Assembly: GCA_903920455.1 (NCBI GenBank)
Contig: CAIXLY010000007.1
Location: forward strand, 87,190-151,189
DNA from: an uncultured bacterium
GTDB taxonomy: Bacteria > Bacteroidota > Bacteroidia > Chitinophagales > Chitinophagaceae
DNA length: 64,000 bases
Direction: 5' to 3'
A model generated the notes under the pieces. The model saw nothing but the letters and a program-made list of their open reading frames with translations. It did not search any database and was not told the origin of the DNA. This document shows, in pieces, positions 30,524 to 39,380 of this stretch; within the stretch, counting starts at the first letter, position 1, and each line of letters begins with the position of its first letter. The position numbers were made by a program, and so were the translations under genes.

Positions 30524-32446
30524 ATGAGAAGAGTCTACACAAATATTTATTCTGCACTTGCACTCCAGATTGGGGCTTCATTTATTCTATTGCACTTAAC
30601 CAGGTATGTCTTTTTTTTGCTCAACAAAAGTTACTTCCCCGAAATCAATTTTAGCGATTGGTTAAAAATCATATTCGGTGGAATGAAATTCGATCTGGCG
30701 GCTATTCTTTATACCAATTCTATTTTTATTCTAATTCAAATTATCCCTTTCGCATTTAGACATAAAAATAAATACAGGAAGATTTCGAATGTCATTTATT
30801 TGATCTCTAATTCATTAATGCTAGCATTTAGCATTGCCGATATGGTGTATTTTAAATATACACTAAGGAGATCAACCTGGATGATATTTAAAGAATTTTC
30901 CAATGAAGGAAATATTATTATAATTCTCCTAAAATCGTTGTTGAATTACTGGTATATTATTCCCATATTCCTTGGCTTTTTATTGATCTTGATCTTAATC
31001 AATAGAAAGATTACAAAAATGATTGCAATGCCAAGTCAAACCCCGTATCTGCATATTGGCAATTTTTTTATGCTTATTTCAATACCCGTACTTTTTACTG
31101 GTGGTGTAAGAGGAGATTTTAAATATACAACCAGACCAATTACAATGAGCAATGCTGGGGAGTACATCAAGAATCCAGAATTGATTCCACTCATATTGAA
31201 TACGCCATTTTGTATGCTAAGAACTATGCAACAGAAGTTCTATGTAAAAGAGGAGTTTTTTCCAGAAGAAGAAATCAATAAAAACTTTAATCCAGTACAA
31301 TCAACTTCCGATGGCAAGGCTTTTAAATACGAGAACGTTGTAATCATCATATTAGAAAGTTTTGGAAGAGAATCAGTTGGATTTTACAATAGAACGCTGG
31401 CGAACGGGAGCTATAAGGGATATACTCCTTTTCTTGATTCACTAATTGGAGAAGGCCATACCAATATGCATTCCTTTGCTAATGGAAGAAAATCTATTGA
31501 TGCATTGCCATCCATTTTAATGGGTATCCCTGCTGGTGAAATATCTTATATACTTACCCCCTATATTTCAAATAAAACACAAAGCCTGCCTGCTATCTTG
31601 AGTAAAAAAGGATATACAACAGCTTTTTTCCATGGTGCCCCTAATGGGTCAATGGGATTCAAGGCACTAATGAATTTGATTGGGGTTCAGAAATATTATG
31701 GCATGAATGAGTATGGCAATGAAAAGGATTTTGATGGCACTTGGGGAATTTGGGATGAGCCATTTTTTCAATATACTGCTGATCAGATTAATGGATTTAA
31801 AGAACCATTTATAAGCACAGTTTTCAGTGTTACTTCGCACGAACCATTTATGGTTCCATCAAAATACAAAAACAAATTTCCAAAAGGGGATCACCCACTA
31901 AGAGAAACAATAGGATACACCGATATGGCGCTAAAAAGATTTTTTGAAAAAGCCAAGACAATGAAGTGGTTCAAAAATACCCTATTCGTTATTACAGGAG
32001 ATCATGCATCTGTATCCTATTTTCCTGAATATCAAACAAGTTGGGGCTACATGTCGGTTCCGATACTTTTTTACCACCCTAGTGATAGCAGCCTAAGGAA
32101 AGTAGAAAAGAATATTGCCCAACAAATTGATATCATGCCATCGGTATTATCCTATCTGCATTATGAGCAACCCTTCGTTGCATTTGGAGAAAATTTATTT
32201 AACCCCCATAGGAAAAATATAGCCGTGAACTACCATAACGGATTTCAACTTTTCCATGACCAATACCTCTTACAAATAAATAATAAAGAAGCAACATCAA
32301 TGTATGATTACATTAATGACCCACTACTGAAAATTAATATTCTGGAAAAGAGAAAACCCCAAAAAGACAGTATGCAAAATACCATTAAGGCATTTATACA
32401 GCAATACCACAATAGATTAATAGACAATAAAATGACTGCAGAATAG
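30524..32446 (+). CDS. LTA synthase (LtaS)-like membrane sulfatase-fold phosphotransferase, paralog 1
   Basis: Five or so N-terminal TMs; VVIIILESFGRESVG, NGRKSIDALPSIL at the catalytic nucleophile position, TGDHAS; HEPF motif (VTSHEPF). Confidence 0.88.
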   Translation: MRRVYTNIYSALALQIGASFILLHLTRYVFFLLNKSYFPEINFSDWLKIIFGGMKFDLAAILYTNSIFILIQIIPFAFRHKNKYRKISNVIYLISNSLMLAFSIADMVYFKYTLRRSTWMIFKEFSNEGNIIIILLKSLLNYWYIIPIFLGFLLILILINRKITKMIAMPSQTPYLHIGNFFMLISIPVLFTGGVRGDFKYTTRPITMSNAGEYIKNPELIPLILNTPFCMLRTMQQKFYVKEEFFPEEEINKNFNPVQSTSDGKAFKYENVVIIILESFGRESVGFYNRTLANGSYKGYTPFLDSLIGEGHTNMHSFANGRKSIDALPSILMGIPAGEISYILTPYISNKTQSLPAILSKKGYTTAFFHGAPNGSMGFKALMNLIGVQKYYGMNEYGNEKDFDGTWGIWDEPFFQYTADQINGFKEPFISTVFSVTSHEPFMVPSKYKNKFPKGDHPLRETIGYTDMALKRFFEKAKTMKWFKNTLFVITGDHASVSYFPEYQTSWGYMSVPILFYHPSDSSLRKVEKNIAQQIDIMPSVLSYLHYEQPFVAFGENLFNPHRKNIAVNYHNGFQLFHDQYLLQINNKEATSMYDYINDPLLKINILEKRKPQKDSMQNTIKAFIQQYHNRLIDNKMTAE

Positions 32447-32450
32447 ATAA

Positions 32451-32473
32451 ATTGATAAAAGCTTTTTATCAAT
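32451..32473. terminator. Bidirectional terminator hairpin in the convergent gap
   Basis: attgataaaag/ctttttatcaat near-perfect palindrome with A/T tracts, in the 22-nt gap between convergent ORFs and overlapping the stop of paralog 2. Confidence 0.7.
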
Positions 32474-34352
32474 AATTCATGTATTCACTGAATATCTTTT
32501 GCATGTACGCCTTAGCAAAATTCAACTTGCTATCTTTTTCAATGGATGGGTCTGTAGATTTGAATTCAATCATTCGTTTTGCATCTTCATTGTAGCTTAA
32601 AGAAAATCCATCTCCAACCAGGCCAAATCCATTGTCCCAATCAAAAAATGCATATCCATTTTTTTGATTTGAACGAAAAAGGTCATGACTCCAAAAATTT
32701 GGTTCTACCGTCATGCCCAGTTGGTTATAAATTGTCTGACTGATGTCTGTCTGACTACCATAGATATTATTTCTTGTTCCACGAAATTCATCTTTGATAA
32801 CATTACCAAACAGTATCAAAGGAATTCGATGCCTTCGATAGTCCCAGATCTCATATTTTTCCAGCGGCAGACGATGGCCATGATCAGCAACAATGACGAA
32901 TAAGGTATTATCATACCAAGGCTGTTTTTGGGCTTGCTCAAAATATTTACCCAGGCTAAAATCTGTATAATATCCAGTATTCCTAAATAGATTAGATAGG
33001 CTATTGCTCTTATACTTCCCAGTAATTGGAAATTCAAATGGCTCATGATTAGACAAAGTCAATACAGTTGTAAAGAATGGCGTCTTTTGAGATTTCATGT
33101 CAGACAGGTGTTTGTCTAATAAAACACCATCGTGCGCACCCCATTTTGAATTAAAATCTTTTTTCTGAAATGACTGCTTGTCAACTACAACATCAAAAGC
33201 ATGTGACAAAAGATAAGATTTCAACCCAAAGAATTCACTCTCCCCACCATAATAAAAAGAAGTATGATAGTTCTGTTTATTAAATTGTTGGGCGACAGAT
33301 GGTAGATTAACTTGCTTTTCACTTTCCCTAATTATACTTCTTGTTGGCTGCGCAGGGAACGAGCTTAAAATAGCAATGAGCCCCTTATCGGTTCTCTCGC
33401 CAGATGAATAGATATTTGTGAACAACACCCCTTTTTTTATGATGCTTTCAATATTAGAAGCAATCCCTGGCTCACCGCCCAAACTCTCAATTAAATCGGC
33501 AGTATAACTCTCGAGTATGATGAACACCACATTAGGAGATATTGCATTTGGCTTTAATATATGCACAGTGCTATCCGCCGAAGTTTCTTGCTTCAGTAAC
33601 TGTTCGATATTTTTTTCAGGGAAATAGACATACCTGGATTTTAGCGGCGATAATTCAAAGAAAGTATTTTGCATCAGCTGCCACATCGTATTGGTGGAAA
33701 GATGGTTGTATATAGGTACAGTTGAATACTGGGCCATGCTCACATTGATTGGACTTAACTGCCAGCCTCCCCGTATAAAAAGAAAATTTATTCCTAGCAA
33801 TAAAAATGATAGGAAAGTCTTTACAATAACCCCGCCACTAAGTGGCAAAAAATCAACATTTTCATGCAGCAGCCTATTGAGCTTAAATAAGATATAGCCT
33901 AATGATAAATAAAAAAATATTGGACCCAACAAAGCACCTGTAAATCCTGAAATGGCAACTTCATATGGAAATTGGACAAAAGTGACGATTGCCTTAAAGT
34001 TTAATTTTGTACCCCATTCACGGTATAAATTCAAGTTTACGAATCCAATCAAAAGAAAAAGAATGATGAAAACAGGTTGGTAAACATTAAAAAAGGTTTT
34101 GGCCCATGATTTAGCATCAAACAATTGAATCATAACAACAACAATCAATGGCATTGTTACGATATAAGCTGCCATTGAGAGGTCTAGTCGAAAAGAATTG
34201 ATAAAAATATTCAATATATCCATTGAATTTCTGGCAGGAAACTTCTCAAAAAAATAAAAAACAGTAATAAGCCTTTCCAGAAAAAAAGCCACCAACCAGA
34301 AAATCAAGAGTCTTGAAAAAAGAACAAATGAAGAACGTAGACTTAGAATCAT
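32469..34352 (-). CDS. LTA synthase (LtaS)-like membrane sulfatase-fold phosphotransferase, paralog 2
   Basis: N-terminal TMs; VVFIILESYTADLIE, SGERTDKGLIAIL (Thr nucleophile position), LSNHEPF, VADHGH. Confidence 0.88.
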   Translation of the reverse strand: MILSLRSSFVLFSRLLIFWLVAFFLERLITVFYFFEKFPARNSMDILNIFINSFRLDLSMAAYIVTMPLIVVVMIQLFDAKSWAKTFFNVYQPVFIILFLLIGFVNLNLYREWGTKLNFKAIVTFVQFPYEVAISGFTGALLGPIFFYLSLGYILFKLNRLLHENVDFLPLSGGVIVKTFLSFLLLGINFLFIRGGWQLSPINVSMAQYSTVPIYNHLSTNTMWQLMQNTFFELSPLKSRYVYFPEKNIEQLLKQETSADSTVHILKPNAISPNVVFIILESYTADLIESLGGEPGIASNIESIIKKGVLFTNIYSSGERTDKGLIAILSSFPAQPTRSIIRESEKQVNLPSVAQQFNKQNYHTSFYYGGESEFFGLKSYLLSHAFDVVVDKQSFQKKDFNSKWGAHDGVLLDKHLSDMKSQKTPFFTTVLTLSNHEPFEFPITGKYKSNSLSNLFRNTGYYTDFSLGKYFEQAQKQPWYDNTLFVIVADHGHRLPLEKYEIWDYRRHRIPLILFGNVIKDEFRGTRNNIYGSQTDISQTIYNQLGMTVEPNFWSHDLFRSNQKNGYAFFDWDNGFGLVGDGFSLSYNEDAKRMIEFKSTDPSIEKDSKLNFAKAYMQKIFSEYMNY

Positions 34353-34489
34353 TTACTAAATTATTGTATGAAATTGAGCCTTACCAATTGAAAGATAAGA
34401 AGAAAATAAAATTATAAAAGATAATTTCTTGAAAACTATACGCGAGTAGACAACAAATACCTAGCCCACAATTAATTAAGATATTTAGT

Positions 34490-34732
34490 TCAATTAAGGG
34501 ATGTAAAATATTGGTAGTGCTTGGCAACCATTTGAGCACTTAAACCACTCCAAAAACCACGTCGGGTTACTTCAAGATTATGCCCAAATAATAACGGCGA
34601 TATGATTGGTCCTTGATTTTTTTTACTGAGGTCGATATGTACAGGAATATGTTGAGCATAAATTCGAACAACCTGCGATGTGAAAAATAAAACAAATATG
34701 ACAAAGCGAAAACCAAATCGAACTAAATTCAT
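34490..34732 (-). pseudogene. Truncated N-terminal fragment of a secreted glycoside-hydrolase-like protein
   Basis: MNLVRFGFRFVIFVLFFTSQVVRIYAQ signal peptide then HIPVHIDLSKKNQGPIISPLLFGHNLEVTRRGFWSGLSAQMVA, which resembles arabinofuranosidase-like N-termini (SP.LFGHNLEHTR...GLSAQM); ORF stops ~50 residues into the mature region. Confidence 0.5.
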
Positions 34733-34775
34733 GAAGCAAGGTTTGAAGAAAATCAAAAGATGAAGATAGATGAAA

Positions 34776-35708
34776 TCATTTGTACGTATTTGCAGATACC
34801 CTATCACCAAGTGATACCAATATTTTTTTTAGTCCGGTCATATTCATTTTCAGTCCGGTTTCCGCATCTGGATGGGTGTCTTCATTGATGATACCAATTG
34901 GTCCGGCATAGTTGTTATTTCTGACTATACGAATCATCTCTTGCTCACTATCACCCTCACCAATCGGATAAATCCGCCTATCACCCTTCTTCAAACCAGC
35001 TAAGTTCAATGCAAGCAAATAAGGAACTATAGTAGGAAAAAAGTTGGGGAAACGATCTATCTGATCTTGGGCATGGTTGAAGTTATAAACCAAGCCAATA
35101 TTGTTCATCTTCAAATACTGAATAATAGCCAGCTGATTTTCTGGTTCTCCATACCACCCTTCATGGTTATACAAACCCACCTTGCAACCAATGGCACTGG
35201 CTCGATTGGCAATATACTTAACAGCAGATGCAGCAGTTTGAATTTTCTGTTGCTGAGAGAGCGTATCAAATCCTTCGGGGGGAATAAACATATACCAGAT
35301 TTGGGTATTAATCTTTCGCCTGTCCAGGAATTTAAATGTTTCAATTACTCCATATTCACTTGAAGGGTCTGAGCCTGACAATAACCAAAAGGCTTGCAGT
35401 TGTATATGATGTTCATTGAGTTCGTCATACTCCTGATCAAAGGTTGGGACATGATGATCACGCCAATCATAAGCCAACCTGGTAATGCCGATTCCATTTA
35501 GCATTTCAGACCTCTCCACTGGCCCTCTATTTTTTACATCAAAGGGCACAATACACCATGCAATTAGATTTTGTCTTCTAAAATTATCCCTCTTGGGTAT
35601 ACTTTGACTATAGGCACGGTCTGGAATTGCAAAAGCAATCAACTGAAAAGCTACCACTACAAACAGTAGCATTAATTTTCTTTTAAATAAATCGGGATAT
35701 GGCATCAT
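34776..35708 (-). CDS. Secreted sugar phosphate isomerase/epimerase-like TIM-barrel protein
   Basis: Signal peptide; IGITRLAYDWRDHH, VGLYNHEGWYGEPENQ, NIGLVYNFNHAQDQ, YPIGEGD. Confidence 0.75.
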   Translation of the reverse strand: MMPYPDLFKRKLMLLFVVVAFQLIAFAIPDRAYSQSIPKRDNFRRQNLIAWCIVPFDVKNRGPVERSEMLNGIGITRLAYDWRDHHVPTFDQEYDELNEHHIQLQAFWLLSGSDPSSEYGVIETFKFLDRRKINTQIWYMFIPPEGFDTLSQQQKIQTAASAVKYIANRASAIGCKVGLYNHEGWYGEPENQLAIIQYLKMNNIGLVYNFNHAQDQIDRFPNFFPTIVPYLLALNLAGLKKGDRRIYPIGEGDSEQEMIRIVRNNNYAGPIGIINEDTHPDAETGLKMNMTGLKKILVSLGDRVSANTYK

Positions 35709-35900
35709 ATAAAGCAGTTAAGTCGGCAATTACTAATATACAAGAAATAATAGTATTAAACCCACTACTGATTTGCAGATATTATAACGAATGAAATCTA
35801 GTGATAATCAATCCTTTTAAGTCAGCCAGAATGATTAAGAAAGTAACGGAAACTTACTCGGGTGATTGATTATAGGTTGGGCAGAAAAATTATTTATAGT

Positions 35901-36521
35901 TCAGTTAGAGTAATCAAGACGCAGCTTATAAAAAAATTCTTGTTCAAGAACCTCCCTAACTTCACCAGGTTTTAATTCCCCAAGACTGAGTTCTTCAATA
36001 GAAATCCTAATTAGTCTCTTGCAGGGATGCCCTATTGCAGTCATCATTTTCCTAACTTGATGAAATTTACCCTCAGTTAAGACCACCTCAATCCAGGTAT
36101 TGGGAACATTCGGGTGCAACTCATATCCAGATGAAAATAAGCCTTCGGGTTGTTTGACAATAACGGCGTCACAAGGCTTTGTAGTGTACTCAGTATCGGT
36201 AGTGATTGGTATCAGTACACCAGACTTCAGTTTAGCCAATGCCTCCTCAGAGACGATTCCCCGAACTTGGACTAAATACTTTCTTGCATGTGGCACCTTG
36301 CCTTGAAACAACAAGCGGGTGATTTTTTTATTGGTTGTCAACAACAACAATCCCTCAGAATTCTTATCAAGTCTTCCTATTGCATGTATGCCTTCTGGAA
36401 ATGAAAAGTCAATGTCACCCAATAGTGCCAGCTGGTGGCTGCTAATGAACTGAGAGACCATATCATATGGCTTGTTTAATATAAAGTATCGATAACCCTC
36501 CATGATAAAATAGTGGTACAA
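35901..36521 (-). CDS. RsuA/RluE-family pseudouridine synthase
   Basis: YFILNKPYDMVSQF, AIGRLDKNSEGLLLLTTNK, KKYLVQVRG-like, EGKFHQVRKMMTAIGHPCKRLIRISI. Confidence 0.92.
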   Translation of the reverse strand: MYHYFIMEGYRYFILNKPYDMVSQFISSHQLALLGDIDFSFPEGIHAIGRLDKNSEGLLLLTTNKKITRLLFQGKVPHARKYLVQVRGIVSEEALAKLKSGVLIPITTDTEYTTKPCDAVIVKQPEGLFSSGYELHPNVPNTWIEVVLTEGKFHQVRKMMTAIGHPCKRLIRISIEELSLGELKPGEVREVLEQEFFYKLRLDYSN

Positions 36522-36593
36522 TTAAGTCTAGAATAGAAGAATAGATAACTTAAATTAGCTTATCAATCTAAGCAAAGAAACAAAAAATCTCTT

Positions 36594-37937
36594 ATGAAAA
36601 AGATTAGTCTATTCCTTATTACATATACTGGCCTGTGTATGCTTGTTAACGGCCAGAACAAGAATATATTACCAAGTAAAGAACAAGTAAAATATCTGCA
36701 AAAAGAGATTGGGGTAATCATACACCTGGATATCAATATATATGCTCCAGAAACTTTTGACTACGCCAAAAAAGAAACACTTCCCCCAGCGTCTTCTTTT
36801 AACCCGTCGCGTATTGACACTGACCAATGGATAAGGGCAGCTAAATCAGCTGGGGCAAGGTATGCTGTACTGACTGCAAAACATGGAACTGGATTTGCCT
36901 TATGGCATACAAAAGCCAATGCATATCATACGGGCAATTCACCGATAGAAATCGATGTGGTAAAATCGTTTATTAAATCGTGCAAAAAATATGGTTTAAA
37001 ACCAGGCATATACTACAACACCAACATGAATACCTTTTATGGTGCCGGCTATACTCCAATGACTGAAGAAAAAAGATTGGAGTTCAACGAAGTGGTATAT
37101 CAACAGCTTTCGGAACTGTGGGGAAACTATGGAAAGTTGTTTGAAATATGGTTTGATGGTGGTCTTATGTCTGATCCAAAAACAGGGATACTGGATAGGG
37201 TTACTGTCCTCCTTGAGCAGAACCAGCCTAATGCTTTGTTGTTTGGAGGATTATCTGGGATGAACAACCTAGTAAGATGGGTGGGCAATGAAGATGGAAG
37301 AACCCCATATCCACATTGGAATCAAAACTTCCTGAGCAATGTTGCTGGAGATGGATCCGAAACAGACAATCAATACCATGGAGACCCTGACGGCGATGTA
37401 TGGATGCCCGGAGAAGCAGATTTCCCCAATCGCAAGAAAACAGCATGGAATGGCGGATGGCTTTGGAGATCAAATGAAGATCATCACCTTTTCCAATCTG
37501 ATGAATTATTAGATAGATTTTATACTTCGGTAGGAAGAAATTCTAATATGATGATGGGTATGGCAATAGACACATCAGGACTATTCCCTGAAAAAGATGC
37601 AAGGATATTTGAAGAGTTCGGTACTAAATTAAAGCAAAGAGAAAATAAGAAAATAGCAACAACAAGTGGGAGGGGAAATGTCGTCATCCTAAAAATTAGA
37701 GATAGTTCAACAATTAATCAAGTAGAAATACAAGAAGACATTAAAAAAGGTCAGCGAGTAAGAAAGTATCAAATTGATGCCCGAGTTGATAGAGAATGGA
37801 AGAAAGTATGCGAGGGGACATCGATAGGATACAAAAGAATACAATTTGTTGATGCCGTTATTACACCTGAACTTAGAATTACTATTACTGAAACTTCAGG
37901 AATGCCAATCCTCAAGAGTTTTACAGCTTACCATTAG
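36594..37937 (+). CDS. Alpha-L-fucosidase (GH29-like)
   Basis: DTDQWIRAAKSAGARYAVLTAKHGTGFALW, EIWFDGGL; signal peptide. Confidence 0.88.
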   Translation: MKKISLFLITYTGLCMLVNGQNKNILPSKEQVKYLQKEIGVIIHLDINIYAPETFDYAKKETLPPASSFNPSRIDTDQWIRAAKSAGARYAVLTAKHGTGFALWHTKANAYHTGNSPIEIDVVKSFIKSCKKYGLKPGIYYNTNMNTFYGAGYTPMTEEKRLEFNEVVYQQLSELWGNYGKLFEIWFDGGLMSDPKTGILDRVTVLLEQNQPNALLFGGLSGMNNLVRWVGNEDGRTPYPHWNQNFLSNVAGDGSETDNQYHGDPDGDVWMPGEADFPNRKKTAWNGGWLWRSNEDHHLFQSDELLDRFYTSVGRNSNMMMGMAIDTSGLFPEKDARIFEEFGTKLKQRENKKIATTSGRGNVVILKIRDSSTINQVEIQEDIKKGQRVRKYQIDARVDREWKKVCEGTSIGYKRIQFVDAVITPELRITITETSGMPILKSFTAYH

Positions 37938-37978
37938 AGATGAATTCAATGAAGCATTGCAGGTACGCAACCAATCGT

Positions 37979-39070
37979 TCATGTGATTCTTGGCTTGATG
38001 ACAGTTGGCGCAAGCGTAAATAACCATTGCATTTTTAGCTTAACAAATAAATTATACGCAACAATTGGAAGAATTATCCCTGAAAATAACAGCGCAATTA
38101 ATAAAAAAGGAACCGAACTAATCAAACATATCTTAACCAGAAATATCCTAACAGCAGCCATCAGAATAATCTGCATACAAAAAATATATACGGAGTGATA
38201 GCCAATAATACGAATGTAGTTGGCTTTATTAAGACCAGTAAGGATGAATGATATGTTGATTGAAAGAAGACAACCTATAAAAGCTACCAACAGATAGAAA
38301 AAAGGCATCGTGTGTTCTACATAATAATTGTCCTGATGAAACATATTGATATCAGTAAATATATACTGAACAAGAATAAAGATGGGCAGCAGAAAGAAAA
38401 GAAGTCCATAAGAAGAAAGGAGTTTTTTACTCCTATTAGAATTAATCGATGTAGAAATAAAATCACCAATACCGAAAAAAAGATAGTATTGTAAAATATC
38501 CATTAGAAATCCGAGATAAATAAAATGTTGCCTAAGTAGAGAAACCGCAAAATACATAACAAGCCCTAATATCAACTGCAGATAGATATTGAGTTTTATT
38601 TTAATCTTCAACACAGCATAAATTAACCCCACAAAAAATAAAGCATTTAGATACCAAAACTGTCCTGTTCGCCTTGGGTCTATAATGAGTGATAAGTAAT
38701 CACTTGGAGCATAAACAGTATTCGTAAAGGGTGAAAAAATAATTTGCAATGTAAGCTGGATAGCACCCCAGACCAACATAGGATAAAGAATATTTTGTAC
38801 CCTTACTTTGGCATATTTACCCAACCCCCTTTTTGCTATGCTTGAAGAGAAAAAAATACCAGAAGCAATAAAGAAAAGTGGCATTCTAAATCCAAATAAA
38901 AAAACATTGATGTACTCAAGTACGGGATAACTTGCTACATCTAAACCAGAATTAGAAAGTGATTCATAGCAATGTCGAAAAGAAACCAAGATGATGCTAA
39001 TTCCTTTGTCATAATCAAGCCATGAATCGCGCCTTAGTTCAGACTGATCAAATCTTTGTAAAAACCCCAC
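37979..39070 (-). CDS. Acyltransferase 3 family membrane protein
   Basis: RDSWLDYDKGISIILVSFRHCYE, FLFGFRMPLFFIASGIFFSSSI, multi-TM. Confidence 0.85.
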   Translation of the reverse strand: MGFLQRFDQSELRRDSWLDYDKGISIILVSFRHCYESLSNSGLDVASYPVLEYINVFLFGFRMPLFFIASGIFFSSSIAKRGLGKYAKVRVQNILYPMLVWGAIQLTLQIIFSPFTNTVYAPSDYLSLIIDPRRTGQFWYLNALFFVGLIYAVLKIKIKLNIYLQLILGLVMYFAVSLLRQHFIYLGFLMDILQYYLFFGIGDFISTSINSNRSKKLLSSYGLLFFLLPIFILVQYIFTDINMFHQDNYYVEHTMPFFYLLVAFIGCLLSINISFILTGLNKANYIRIIGYHSVYIFCMQIILMAAVRIFLVKICLISSVPFLLIALLFSGIILPIVAYNLFVKLKMQWLFTLAPTVIKPRIT

Positions 39071-39132
39071 ATTTGATGTTTAGAAATTAACAGATACCCC
39101 ACCATTCAATTCCAAATTAATTGGACAGATCA

Positions 39133-39300
39133 TTAAGCGGGGTTAGGCAACATCGTTTCTACATAGATAGAAAGAGGAGGTTCTCTTGCATAAAGAAAAC
39201 GAAAAGAAATAATGCCGAAGATGATGAGATAATAATAAAAGACTAGAGCTATAGAATCATAGTTTCGGTCATGAAAAAAGCAAATTTTGATTGCTATTAA
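39133..39300 (-). pseudogene. Possible C-terminal remnant of a membrane protein
   Basis: Frame without its own start reads LIAIKICFFHDRNYDSIALVFYYYLIIFGIISFRFLYAREPPLSIYVETMLPNPA*; preceded by an in-frame TGA. Confidence 0.3.
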
Positions 39301-39380
39301 TCACAGCAGAGAACCTGCAATATCGGCAAGGATATGATTTGCTTGCTTATAAGCGTCTTTATAAACTACTAAATGTTAAC

